NCBI GenBank assembly: GCA_964564545.1
Contig: CAZMBP010000084.1
Span: forward strand, 124,001 to 188,000
Direction: 5' to 3'
From: CAJQQY01 sp964564545
Lineage (GTDB): Bacteria > Bacteroidota > Bacteroidia > Chitinophagales > Saprospiraceae
DNA: 64,000 bases
The notes beneath the pieces are model-generated. The model made no database searches. It had not been told where the DNA came from and worked only from the letters and a program-made list of their open reading frames with translations. Numbering within the stretch: position 1 is the stretch's first letter; each line of letters opens with the position of its first letter. Below, piece after piece: positions 15,316 to 23,671 of this stretch. The position numbers and the translations under genes were made by a program.

Positions 15316-16662
15316 TTAAACCACTTGACTAAATAGCTGAGTGGTCGGTTTTTTCGCCCAAAGACGTTGATCAAAAGCCATACAAATATTTCTAATAAAT
15401 GGCATTCCAATTTCAGTCACCGTGATTTGATTTGGTAAAACTTTTACCAGTCCATCAGCTTCCATATCTTTTAGTCGAGGCATAATTTGACCAAAATATT
15501 TAGCTTCATCGTCATTCCAAGAAGTAGTATGCTGACACATCAAAGCGGTGATATGTTTTCTAATCACCACATCTTCTTCAGAATGTAGGTGTCCTTTAAT
15601 AATTGGAATTTCACCTTGAGCAATTCTTTTTTGATAAGCTTCGATTTTCTTTTCATTTTGCACGAAAGCAGTTCCTGAATCACTAATTGAAGAAGCACCT
15701 AATCCAATCATCAAATCAGTATGGAAAGAAGTATATCCCATAAAATTCCGATGAAGTGTTCCACTTTCTAAAGCGATATACAAATCGTCAGTTGCCTTAG
15801 CAAAGTGATCTAAACCAATTTCAAAGTAGCCATCTTCCTGCAATAACTTTTTCCCTAACTCATATAAAAATTGCTTCTTGTCTCCTAGCGGTAAATGCTC
15901 TTCAGAATATCCTCGTTGGCTTGGACTCACCCAAGGTACGTGCGCATAACTATAAAATGCAATTCGATCAGGTTGCATTATTTTCACTTGTCGCATGGTT
16001 TCTTCAATGTGATGTGGTTCCTGCAAAGGCAACCCAAAAATCAAATCAAAGTTGATGGAATCATAACCTAACTCTCGACTCCAATTGACCACATTTTCAA
16101 CTTGCTCAGTCGTTTGATGCCTATTAATAATCTTTAAAATTTCTGGCTCAAAATCTTGCACACCAATACTGATTCGATTAAATCCTAGATCTCGAAAAGT
16201 CTGCAAATGTTCTTTGGTGGTACTCCATGGATGCGCTTCAAAACTAAAAGCATGATCTTCAGCAATATTTGCCTTGTCAAAAATTCCTTTCATCAAGCGT
16301 TCGATTTGCTCTGGAGAAAAGAATGTTGGAGTTCCCCCACCAAGATGCACTTCTTTCAAAGTTGGCTTAAATGGTAAGTGTTCCAAATACATATCCCATT
16401 CTTGTAACAATGCATTTACGTATGGTAATTCTACCCCGTGGTTTTTTGTAATTCTTTTGTTACAACCACAATAAGTGCAAAGACTTTCACAAAATGGCAA
16501 ATGAATATAAAGACTAATTTCACTATTATTAGTGAAGGTAATATTGAATCTTTCTGCCCATTGAGATTCTGTTGGTGCTTCTGATTGCCAATAAGGAACA
16601 GTTGGATAACTAGTGTACCTTGGAGCTGCGACATTGTATTTATTTATTAAATTTGGTTGCAT
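15316..16662 (-). CDS. hemN: Oxygen-independent coproporphyrinogen III oxidase
   Basis: A radical-SAM enzyme of 448 residues, the normal HemN length, acting in the cytoplasm in haem synthesis (coproporphyrinogen III to protoporphyrinogen IX without O2). The 4Fe-4S/SAM motif is PFCESLCTYCGC, Cys58, Cys62, Cys65 with Cys67 (CX3CX2CXC), which separates true HemN from HemW. Other marks are the N-terminal YNVAAPRYTSYPTVPYW, HLGGGTPTFFSPEQ and the C-terminal HemN domain. It is divergent from hemJ and has an Fnr/Crp-type operator pair, consistent with induction when oxygen is low. Confidence 0.95.
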   Translation of the reverse strand: MQPNLINKYNVAAPRYTSYPTVPYWQSEAPTESQWAERFNITFTNNSEISLYIHLPFCESLCTYCGCNKRITKNHGVELPYVNALLQEWDMYLEHLPFKPTLKEVHLGGGTPTFFSPEQIERLMKGIFDKANIAEDHAFSFEAHPWSTTKEHLQTFRDLGFNRISIGVQDFEPEILKIINRHQTTEQVENVVNWSRELGYDSINFDLIFGLPLQEPHHIEETMRQVKIMQPDRIAFYSYAHVPWVSPSQRGYSEEHLPLGDKKQFLYELGKKLLQEDGYFEIGLDHFAKATDDLYIALESGTLHRNFMGYTSFHTDLMIGLGASSISDSGTAFVQNEKKIEAYQKRIAQGEIPIIKGHLHSEEDVVIRKHITALMCQHTTSWNDDEAKYFGQIMPRLKDMEADGLVKVLPNQITVTEIGMPFIRNICMAFDQRLWAKKPTTQLFSQVV

Positions 16663-16693
16663 TTTTTTATTTTTTTATGACAAAGTTCAGGTG

Positions 16694-16760
16694 CAAAACT
16701 CCTACTTTCGCCATCCAATAAAGGTGACATTAATTATCATTAACTGGTGATTTTTGTCAC
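16694..16760. promoter_or_regulatory. hemN-hemJ divergent promoter with Crp/Fnr-like operators
   Basis: GTGAT-TTTT-GTCAC (16747-16760) is a perfect match; GTGAC-ATTA-ATTAT (16724-16737) has a good left half only. Centres are 23 bp apart. GAGTTTTG on the minus strand (16701-16694) matches the -7 element with one mismatch and its G is 36.5 bp from the centre of the second site, so hemN has the standard geometry. The perfect site overlaps GATTTTTG (16749-16756), a one-mismatch -7 element for hemJ. Confidence 0.6.
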
Positions 16761-16782
16761 TATCAAAAAAATTACTATAAAA

Positions 16783-17325
16783 ATGATCCATACTTTTTTC
16801 AAAGCCTTTCATATTATTGGATTTGTTGCTTGGTTTGCCGGACTTTTTTATTTGGTGAGAATATTCGTTTATCATTCAGAAGCCAAAGAAAAGCCTGAAG
16901 TTGAAAAGGATATATTGATTAACCAATATAGAATCATGGAAGATCGAGTCTATAAAATTATCACCACTCCTGCGATGTTTTTTACTATTTTTTGCGGAGT
17001 TGGAATGTTAGTAATGAATCCAGTATTCTTGACAATGGGATGGATGCAGATCAAATTGGTTTTTCTAGGATTGCTAATTGCCTATCATTTTTATTGCAAA
17101 AAAATCACCGATGAATTAGCCCTAGGAATCAATAAGAATACTTCTTTTCAATTTAGATTATTAAATGAGGTGCCCACCTTGATTCTGATTGGAATTGTCT
17201 TGTTGGCAGTTTTTAGATCTCAACGAAATGGTTATTATATTTTTGGAGGTTTGTTTTTCCTCACTATTATTTTTTATATAATTGTTAAAAAATATAAAAC
17301 TTATCGGGAGAAAAAGACGACTTGA
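16783..17325 (+). CDS. hemJ: HemJ-type protoporphyrinogen IX oxidase
   Basis: 180 residues from the ATG at 16783, with four or five TM helices. The N-terminus MIHTFFKAFHIIGFVAWFAG and the stretch GLFYLVRIFVYHSEA, followed by QYRIMEDRVYKIITTPAM and WMQIKLVFLGLLIAYHFYC, are the HemJ (UPF0093) signature with the haem-binding His near the start. It oxidises protoporphyrinogen to protoporphyrin in the inner membrane. The frame is open back to a GTG at 16747, but that codon is the first base triplet of the operator, so the ATG is the real start. It is convergent with the gene at 17425 and divergent from hemN. Confidence 0.9.
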   Translation: MIHTFFKAFHIIGFVAWFAGLFYLVRIFVYHSEAKEKPEVEKDILINQYRIMEDRVYKIITTPAMFFTIFCGVGMLVMNPVFLTMGWMQIKLVFLGLLIAYHFYCKKITDELALGINKNTSFQFRLLNEVPTLILIGIVLLAVFRSQRNGYYIFGGLFFLTIIFYIIVKKYKTYREKKTT

Positions 17326-17356
17326 ACTAAATCGTAAAATCTGTTTTTTGGGATAC

Positions 17357-17400
17357 AAAAAAAATCCTTTTACAGATTACTCTGTAAAAGGATTTTTTTT
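17357..17400. terminator. Bidirectional terminator
   Basis: A perfect 20-bp stem (17357-17376 with 17381-17400) around loop TTAC has A8 at one end and T8 at the other. It serves hemJ and the convergent gene at 17425. Confidence 0.9.
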
Positions 17401-17424
17401 CAAGCTAATTCAATTAGCTTATTC

Positions 17425-18009
17425 TTATTTTTCCTCCTGTTCACCATAAAAACTATTCCCAAAAAACAAACTCGCTTCACTTTCGATATAACCAAAAAGA
17501 TGTAAAAAATTACTTCTAGGTTTTTCCACTTTTTTTAACTCTAAAGAATGGCAACCAATTTTACTTCCAGTAATCATAACTTTTAGCAGATTATCCGCCA
17601 TCGTAAAATTCAAATTATTTTCATCCTTAGTTTTTTGTTCTTTCCAAATAGATGAAAAGGGAATCATCCCTAATTTGATTTTTTTCGCTTTTCCCACTTT
17701 ATCTAATCCAGTTAGAATTCTCAAATCTTCTTTGTAATCCAAATATTCCCAAGGCTTAAATTGCATTTGGATGACCGCTAAAATCTCATTGTCATTTGTA
17801 ATAACGAGATCAGGTTTTATTCTGTCGAGGTCATATTTTTTCAAATAAAAAGTTGGAGTTGTCCATATTTTGTATTTTGGAAATTTCAATCTAAGCTGAT
17901 GATACATTTCCGCCTGCAATTGTTTTTCGATAATAACTTCTCCTTTTTCTAAAGCATCTCTAATTTCGTTTTCCCAAATTCGGGTTATCTTTTTTTTGAT
18001 TTCTTCCAT
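17425..18009 (-). CDS. Hypothetical protein, possibly PD-(D/E)XK-like
   Basis: 194 residues, no signal peptide or TM segment, rich in Lys and Trp. I do not recognise the family. A possible nuclease-like core is Glu34 (LQAEMYHQL), Pro66-Asp67 (IKPDLVI) and Gln83-Phe-Lys85 (AVIQMQFKP), the spacing of an E...PD...(E/Q)xK active site, found in restriction-like folds. That reading is weak because the motifs are short. The gene lies between hemJ and a histidine kinase on the kinase's strand (94-base gap), so it may be transcribed with it. Confidence 0.6.
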   Translation of the reverse strand: MEEIKKKITRIWENEIRDALEKGEVIIEKQLQAEMYHQLRLKFPKYKIWTTPTFYLKKYDLDRIKPDLVITNDNEILAVIQMQFKPWEYLDYKEDLRILTGLDKVGKAKKIKLGMIPFSSIWKEQKTKDENNLNFTMADNLLKVMITGSKIGCHSLELKKVEKPRSNFLHLFGYIESEASLFFGNSFYGEQEEK

Positions 18010-18103
18010 TTCTTTTTTCTATTAAAAAATTGAAGTGCGAAGCTAGTTGTTTTTAATGGTTTTTTTCAAAAAAAAAATAACGAAAGACAAGGCTTCCAAA
18101 ATA

Positions 18104-19984
18104 TTATGATTCCTCAAATTGAAATTCCTTAAATTTGGTTTTAGCCATCTCCTTATCCTTATTGTAAACTTTTACAGGAATTTGAAAAAGAACTTCCGTG
18201 CCACCTTCCTTTGGAGATTGAATTTCAATTTGACCGCCATGTGACTCAATTATTTTTCTACATAAAGCTAGACCTATTCCTGTTCCTTCATATTCATTAA
18301 TGGAATGTAATCGACGGAACATTTCAAAAACTTTATTATGATATTCTTCACTTATCCCAATTCCATTATCTCTTACCGAGAAGTGATGAAAGCAAGCTGA
18401 TTTGGTATAATGAACATGAATAAAAGGCATGGCGCTTTTATTATATTTCATACCATTTTCGATCAAATTTTGGAAGACCTGGAGCATTTGTGATTTGTTC
18501 GCATAAAATTCAGGAAAGGAATTACATTCGATTTTTGCATTTGTTTTTACAATGGTTTCCTGAAGATTAAAATCAACCATCACCATTACATTATCTAATT
18601 TTACCTTTTCTAAGTGCTGGGTTTTATTTGTAACTTTTGACAACTCCAAAACATCTTCAACAATCTGTAGCATATTTTTAGAATACAATTTTAAATAACT
18701 TAAAAACTCTGGAATTGCATCATAATTTTTTGTCCAAATTGACTTTTCCGTCAACCCTACAAAACTGATAATATTTCTTAGAGGAGTTTTTAAATCATGA
18801 GATGCGATGTAGGCAAATCGTTCCAATTCTAAATTGGATTTTTTCAGTAACTCATTAATTTGATTATTTTTTCGCTCCTCAGTTTTGAAACTCGTAAAGT
18901 CATTAGCCACTATCAAGAATCCAGTTTTTAAGTTTTTCTCATTATATATAGGTGTAAGTTTGAGTTCATAAAATAAACGATCTTGATAATTAAGTTCACT
19001 AGTTAAGAATTGGCCTTTCTCAACTCCATCAATAATTGATTGATTAAAAAAATCAAGTTTGAATACTTTAAGAATTTTAAAAAGAGATAATCCAGATAAC
19101 CTTGTTCTTTTTAGTTTAAAAGTTTTTACACCTTCTGGGTTGATATAAGTTATTCGCATCTGCAAATCAACTAAAATTATAATGCTTGGAATATTATTTA
19201 AAATATCATCCAATACATGATGGAGAGATGTTTTAAATAATTTAAGATTAGAAAACACACTTACCCAAGTCAAAATTATTAAAGCCAAAAAAGGAGCAAA
19301 CAAAAAATACTTCCCTTTTTCTTCTGTAGGAGATACTAAAAATAATAAGGTCATTCCAGTCGGAACAATCACTATAGCTGAAAGCATCAGCCACATCCAT
19401 TTTTTCTTTACTTTACCTGAGATTTTATTGTAAGCAGAAAATATCATCGCCATCATCCCTATAAGGGTCAGATACATCCAAGTTGCCATGCAAATACTAT
19501 AACTATGAGAAAAAATTATTTGGTAAGTCCATAGACCTTCTACTTTTTCCATGATAAAAGCATCACGGTAGGAATTAAAAAAATAAATAAACAATACAAA
19601 TGTTGAAAGTATATAACTGTAGAAAGAAGTGCTTTCCATTTTGGAAAAACCATTTTTTGATTTTGCTTTCCTTTTAGTCCAAATGGATAAAAAACTTAAA
19701 AAGATTATTCCATGTATCAGAAAAAAATGGATAGGATATAAATATTGAATATAATCTTCGGATGCTCTCAAAATTTCAATTTCAGTCAATGTGATCAACG
19801 AAATAAATATGATGGTCAGATACATCAATTGATAGCTTACTTTTTTCAACTTAAATGAGTAAGACTTGAAAAGTAAGAATAATAAATGCACAAAGATGAT
19901 GGTCCATAAAATTAATAAGCCTGGTATCATGCGATCTTGTTTTTTAAGTTCTAAACTCTTTTCGGGTTCTAAACTAATGGACAA
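18104..19984 (-). CDS. Hybrid-free sensor histidine kinase (7TM-PAS-HisKA-HATPase)
   Basis: 626 residues. The N-terminus (about 20-250) has seven predicted TM helices, a 7TM sensor of the type that detects small ligands or membrane state. A PAS domain follows (about 255-365, NNIPSIIILVDLQMRITYINPEG), then the H-box FAYIASHDLKTPLRN with phospho-His at residue 396. The catalytic ATPase (about 490-610) has NLIENGMKYN, DNGIGI and GTGIGLALCRKI. No receiver domain or response regulator follows, so the partner is unknown and may be encoded elsewhere. The start at 19984 gives a short cytoplasmic tail before TM1. Confidence 0.9.
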   Translation of the reverse strand: MSISLEPEKSLELKKQDRMIPGLLILWTIIFVHLLFLLFKSYSFKLKKVSYQLMYLTIIFISLITLTEIEILRASEDYIQYLYPIHFFLIHGIIFLSFLSIWTKRKAKSKNGFSKMESTSFYSYILSTFVLFIYFFNSYRDAFIMEKVEGLWTYQIIFSHSYSICMATWMYLTLIGMMAMIFSAYNKISGKVKKKWMWLMLSAIVIVPTGMTLLFLVSPTEEKGKYFLFAPFLALIILTWVSVFSNLKLFKTSLHHVLDDILNNIPSIIILVDLQMRITYINPEGVKTFKLKRTRLSGLSLFKILKVFKLDFFNQSIIDGVEKGQFLTSELNYQDRLFYELKLTPIYNEKNLKTGFLIVANDFTSFKTEERKNNQINELLKKSNLELERFAYIASHDLKTPLRNIISFVGLTEKSIWTKNYDAIPEFLSYLKLYSKNMLQIVEDVLELSKVTNKTQHLEKVKLDNVMVMVDFNLQETIVKTNAKIECNSFPEFYANKSQMLQVFQNLIENGMKYNKSAMPFIHVHYTKSACFHHFSVRDNGIGISEEYHNKVFEMFRRLHSINEYEGTGIGLALCRKIIESHGGQIEIQSPKEGGTEVLFQIPVKVYNKDKEMAKTKFKEFQFEES

Positions 19985-20333
19985 TAAGCCACCTTTTGAA
20001 TCTTATGAAATGATAAAAAAATACCTAGTTGTTTCCTCAAAAAGGGAAACTAAGTAAAAGCTCTACTAATAATATTCTTAGGTGAATTCATTAGGGGAGC
20101 TTAAGGGCGAGATGCTAAAGATCAAATTAGATGGGAGTTATTGTTTATTTTAATCAACTATATACCATAAAAATGAAGCCAAAAATGATGATTTATTCTA
20201 ATTTGAAAAGAAAATCACCAATCAATGATTTTTTTTTTTAGAAAGTGTCACATTTTAAATTAATAAAGATATAAGTAAGTGAAAAGACCTTCTCGAGAAA
20301 TAATTATTAATTAAAATTGATAAAATCAAAAAA
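19985..20333. other. Gene-free gap between divergent genes
   Basis: 349 bases between the histidine kinase start and the Cys-rich lipoprotein start. It should carry both promoters. I see A/T-rich tracts but no clear hairpin or operator. Confidence 0.5.
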
Positions 20334-21191
20334 ATGAAAAATAACTTATTTTACTTATGTGGAATTTTACTATGCATGAATTTATTTTTGATAACCTCAT
20401 GTAACGACGATGATCTTGATGAAACGTTGATAACGCCTGAAACTGAATGCCCTACCCTAGGCCTTAATATCGGAGACGTTTGCGAACTAACTAACCCTAA
20501 TGGCGTAACTGAAAATGGTGTTGTGAATGCTGACTGTGAATGCGAAATGATTATTACTTTTGATTGCCCAAATATCCAAGCCAATATTGGTGACTCTTGT
20601 ACCACAGCAGCTGGAATAACTGGTGTAATTAATCCTAATTGTAACTGCGAAACAAATGTAGTTTTTGATTGTCCAAATATCCAAGCTAATATTGGGGATC
20701 CTTGTACTAATCCAAATGGAGTAGCTGGTACTATTAATGCGGATTGTGATTGTGTTGTAAGTAACACTTTTGATTGCCCAAATATTCAAGCTAATATTGG
20801 AGACGTATGTACTACAGCAGCTGGCAATACTGGGATTGTTAATGCGGATTGTGATTGTGAGGCAAATGTCATTTATGATTGTCCTTCTTTAATGTTGAAC
20901 GTTGGAGATGATTGTTTCCTTAATCCAGCTGGAACTATGATAGGAGTTGTAAATGCTAACTGTGATTGTGAAGATCCTAACATCTCTTACGATTGTCCAA
21001 ATATTCAAGCTAATATTGGTGATGTATGTACAACAGCACTAGGTACTTCCGGAGTGATTAATGCGGATTGTGATTGTGAGGAATCATCCAATACTTTTGA
21101 TTGCCCATCTTTACAATTAAACTTTGGTGATCCATGTACAAATCCAAATGGAGTAGCCGGTACCGTTGATCAAAATTGTAACTGTACTTAA
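20334..21191 (+). CDS. Surface lipoprotein with seven Cys-rich repeats
   Basis: 285 residues. The lipobox ITSC gives a lipidated Cys followed by NDDD, an acidic run like Bacteroidota surface-export signals, so outer-surface location is likely. The mature part is seven units of about 35-38 residues: C-P-(N/S/T)-(I/L)-x2-N-x-GD-x-C, then about 10-14 residues, G-x-x-N-x2-C-x-C. Each unit has four Cys (28 in all), so each probably forms two disulfides. Several units share nearly identical DNA (CCAAATATCCAAGC with small changes), showing recent internal duplication. Similar units (CPxLxxNIGDxC) occur in other Bacteroidota secreted proteins; the function is unknown. It precedes an ECF sigma factor, after a terminator. 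Confidence 0.85.
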   Translation: MKNNLFYLCGILLCMNLFLITSCNDDDLDETLITPETECPTLGLNIGDVCELTNPNGVTENGVVNADCECEMIITFDCPNIQANIGDSCTTAAGITGVINPNCNCETNVVFDCPNIQANIGDPCTNPNGVAGTINADCDCVVSNTFDCPNIQANIGDVCTTAAGNTGIVNADCDCEANVIYDCPSLMLNVGDDCFLNPAGTMIGVVNANCDCEDPNISYDCPNIQANIGDVCTTALGTSGVINADCDCEESSNTFDCPSLQLNFGDPCTNPNGVAGTVDQNCNCT

Positions 21192-21220
21192 TACTATATT
21201 TACTTAAAGAATGAAAAATT

Positions 21221-21256
21221 GATAGAAGCATTCTAAAAAAATGGGATGCTTCTATC
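21221..21256 (+). terminator. Terminator of the Cys-rich lipoprotein gene
   Basis: An 11-bp stem, GATAGAAGCAT (21221-21231) with ATGCTTCTATC (21246-21256), has a 14-base loop, then CTTTAATTTT. Only 27 bases separate it from the sigma factor start. Confidence 0.7.
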
Positions 21257-21283
21257 CTTTAATTTTATTAATAATCATACTAA

Positions 21284-21847
21284 GTGTCTGACCAAATTAA
21301 TTTACAATTGATCTCACTTTGCCTTTCCAAAAATGGAGAAGCGCAACGAAAGTTGTACAATTTGCTTTTACCTTACTTAAATGTAATGTGTAAAAGGTAC
21401 TTGGTGAATGAAGCTGACGTGAAAGATGTTTTGCAAGAAACCTTTATTAATATTTTTAAAAGTCTACATCAGTTCGATGTGCAAAAAGCGAGTTTTAAAA
21501 CTTGGACTACTAAAATTGCCATCAACAATTGTTTAAAATACAATGCAAAAAATAATAAAAACTCAACCGAGGAATTAATCATCGACTTGCATGAACAAAA
21601 AATTACGCCAACTGTCTTTGAAAATATTTCAAATGAAGAAATGTTGGCTTGGTTAAAAGAAATGCCACGCTCCTATTTTGAAGTTTTCAATATGTTTGTG
21701 ATCGATGGTTTTTCTCATGATGAAATTGCAAAAATATTAAACATCGATTCTTCCTTATCTCGAAAACGATTATCAAGAGCTCGGGAATGGTTAAAAAAAA
21801 GGTTACACAAGGATAGCGAGTTTCAATTTAATTTTTCATTCAACTAA
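21284..21847 (+). CDS. ECF-type RNA polymerase sigma factor
   Basis: 187 residues with sigma-70 region 2 (about 20-90: DVKDVLQETFINIFKSLHQFD, FKTWTTKIAINNCLKY) and region 4 (about 120-175: YFEVFNMFVIDGFSHDEIAKILNID, LSRKRLSRAREWLKKRL). The frame begins with GTG at 21284; the next Met (about residue 35) would cut region 2, so GTG is preferred. It lies 22 bases before a barrel protein with an N-terminal TM anchor and is probably co-transcribed with it. That gene layout is common in Bacteroidota, where the second gene may act as an anti-sigma. Confidence 0.92.
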   Translation: MSDQINLQLISLCLSKNGEAQRKLYNLLLPYLNVMCKRYLVNEADVKDVLQETFINIFKSLHQFDVQKASFKTWTTKIAINNCLKYNAKNNKNSTEELIIDLHEQKITPTVFENISNEEMLAWLKEMPRSYFEVFNMFVIDGFSHDEIAKILNIDSSLSRKRLSRAREWLKKRLHKDSEFQFNFSFN

Positions 21848-21869
21848 TTTTTTACTTTAATATTTTGAC

Positions 21870-23264
21870 ATGAATTTTTTCGAAAAAAATATAAAAGACA
21901 GATTCAAAAATGCATCCTCTCTGAATGGAATTGATGCTGATGATCTTTGGAAAAATATTGAATCTTCCATTGAAACAGAATCTCCTGAAAGAAAATTTAT
22001 TTTTCTACGAAATAGGTATTGGCTTCTGTTGCTTTCATTATTTTTAATTGGTGGAGCGGTTGTTTGGTATCAATCCTCTGATGAGTATTTATCAAATTCA
22101 GAAATCAATAATTCAGATGCTAATATCGTATTTCAAAATATTGAAGGAAGAGATGCCGAAAGTAAAAACCTTTCTCAAACAGAAAATAACAATACAATTA
22201 CGGATAAAGAAAATGAAAATCTCACTATCATTCAAAATGAAATGATAGAAAACACCCCTGCTATTATTTTGTCAAAAAGTGAAAATAAAAACCAAAACTT
22301 TAATCAAACTGTTCATCAAGAATCTCTAACTGTTTTTGAAAAAAACAATACGCTGCTTCATAATGATAACCCAAAAAACAACTCTTACAAGAATGAGTTG
22401 ATTAAAAACAACCTTCAAAAAGAACCAACTCCAACTCAAAATAATGAACAACAAACGGAGCAATTATTCAACGGACAAAAGATTGATTTCACAAAAGAAA
22501 TAGAATCAATTGACTTGCTTCTCCCAAATGAAAAAGAAGATCAAATTAGTTTAAATGATTTGATTGTCCTTCCAAAATTCAAGGATAAAAACTCCAAATT
22601 CAGCCTTGGAGTTTTTACAGGAATCCACATTATGAAAAATAACTTTTCGTCAACATTAGCTTCTGACAATGACCGAAAGAACCTATTGAATCAAGGTTTG
22701 CAACTTGAACCTGGCTACTCGATTGCCATAGAAGCAAACTATCATTTTAATGAAAACATATCAATCACTAGCGGATTAGAATATGTGAAATCGAAAAGTG
22801 AATTTAATTTCAACCAAACTTGGGATACCATAATTGTTAACCCTAATTCTCCTGTTGGTAGTCTTACTGATGCTGTTGCTGATCGAACGGTTAGACATCA
22901 TAATAAAATGGATTATTTTTCTGTTCCAATTTTATTGAATTTCCAAAAATCAATTGGGAAAATAGAATTAGGAATGGGTACTGGTGTTGGTTTAAATTTC
23001 ATAAAAACACAAACAGGTAAATCTTTGGATGCTAGTAACCAAGTGGCTATTTATCCAACTACTGAAAATGATTTATTACCTATTTCTAAATTTTTCTTAT
23101 CCTACCATTTACGCCCCTATGTAAACTATGCTTTGGATGAAAAAATTTCTTTTCAATTACGAACTGATTTTCGATTCCAAGACTTTGGAGAGTCAGATTT
23201 TTATCAATTAAAATATTCTTCTACTTTTTGGGGACTTAGTGGTGGAATTCAGTATAACTTTTAA
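21870..23264 (+). CDS. Possible anti-sigma anchor with C-terminal outer-membrane barrel
   Basis: 464 residues. Residues 1-45 are charged and helical (EKNIKDRFKNASSLNGIDADDLWKNI), like cytoplasmic anti-sigma segments. One TM helix follows (about 50-67, YWLLLLSLFLIGGAVVWY), then an Asn/Lys/Gln/Glu-rich linker to about 235. The rest (about 240-464) has barrel strands such as FSLGVFTGIHI, YSIAIEANYHFNENISITSGLEY and ending FWGLSGGIQYNF, with a terminal aromatic as barrels need. If both ends are as read, the protein spans from cytoplasm to outer membrane. Whether the barrel inserts is not shown. It probably controls the ECF sigma factor upstream. Confidence 0.8.
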   Translation: MNFFEKNIKDRFKNASSLNGIDADDLWKNIESSIETESPERKFIFLRNRYWLLLLSLFLIGGAVVWYQSSDEYLSNSEINNSDANIVFQNIEGRDAESKNLSQTENNNTITDKENENLTIIQNEMIENTPAIILSKSENKNQNFNQTVHQESLTVFEKNNTLLHNDNPKNNSYKNELIKNNLQKEPTPTQNNEQQTEQLFNGQKIDFTKEIESIDLLLPNEKEDQISLNDLIVLPKFKDKNSKFSLGVFTGIHIMKNNFSSTLASDNDRKNLLNQGLQLEPGYSIAIEANYHFNENISITSGLEYVKSKSEFNFNQTWDTIIVNPNSPVGSLTDAVADRTVRHHNKMDYFSVPILLNFQKSIGKIELGMGTGVGLNFIKTQTGKSLDASNQVAIYPTTENDLLPISKFFLSYHLRPYVNYALDEKISFQLRTDFRFQDFGESDFYQLKYSSTFWGLSGGIQYNF

Positions 23265-23671
23265 TTAAATGAGATAGAATTTAATTGGATAAAAAAGAGC
23301 AACAAAATTGTTGCTCTTTTTTTATTTCGCTAATTCTACGTTTTGAAACTTTTGTGCTATAAATTGCTTAAATTGTACTAACCCAATCGTAGATGATGTT
23401 TTATTTTGCAATAATATATAAAACACAATAATTACTTACCATTAATTGCTTTATCCAAAAAACCCAAGAGAAATAAAAACCTAAATAACTTTTTCTCTTA
23501 ACAAAAATAATCACACCTACTTTCTTCTCTATCAAACCTTGGATTGTTCGCAGTTGACTATGCGACAAAAGCCAATGTCTATGCATGATCTAAAAAAAAA
23601 ATTCAATCTTCATTTGACTCACAGTCTCTAAGAGAATAAAATTTATTTAATCATTTAAACATTTTACCAAG
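23265..23671. other. Gene-free gap with one terminator
   Basis: 407 bases. Apart from the terminator at 23291 and the promoter region of the next gene I see no gene. A 61-residue frame on the minus strand has no family look and was rejected. Confidence 0.5.
23291..23322 (+). terminator. Terminator of the ECF-barrel operon
   Basis: AAAAAAGAGCAAC (23291-23303) pairs with GTTGCTCTTTTTT (23310-23322), loop of 6 bases, T-run after. The stem sequence is nearly the same as those at 49301 and 57501. Confidence 0.85.

Noticed and set aside
16747..16782. GTG start for a longer HemJ
   Set aside because: The codon is the first part of a perfect operator palindrome and the family starts at MIHTFFKAFH.
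23401..23586. 61-residue frame on the minus strand
   Set aside because: No start context and no recognisable domain.
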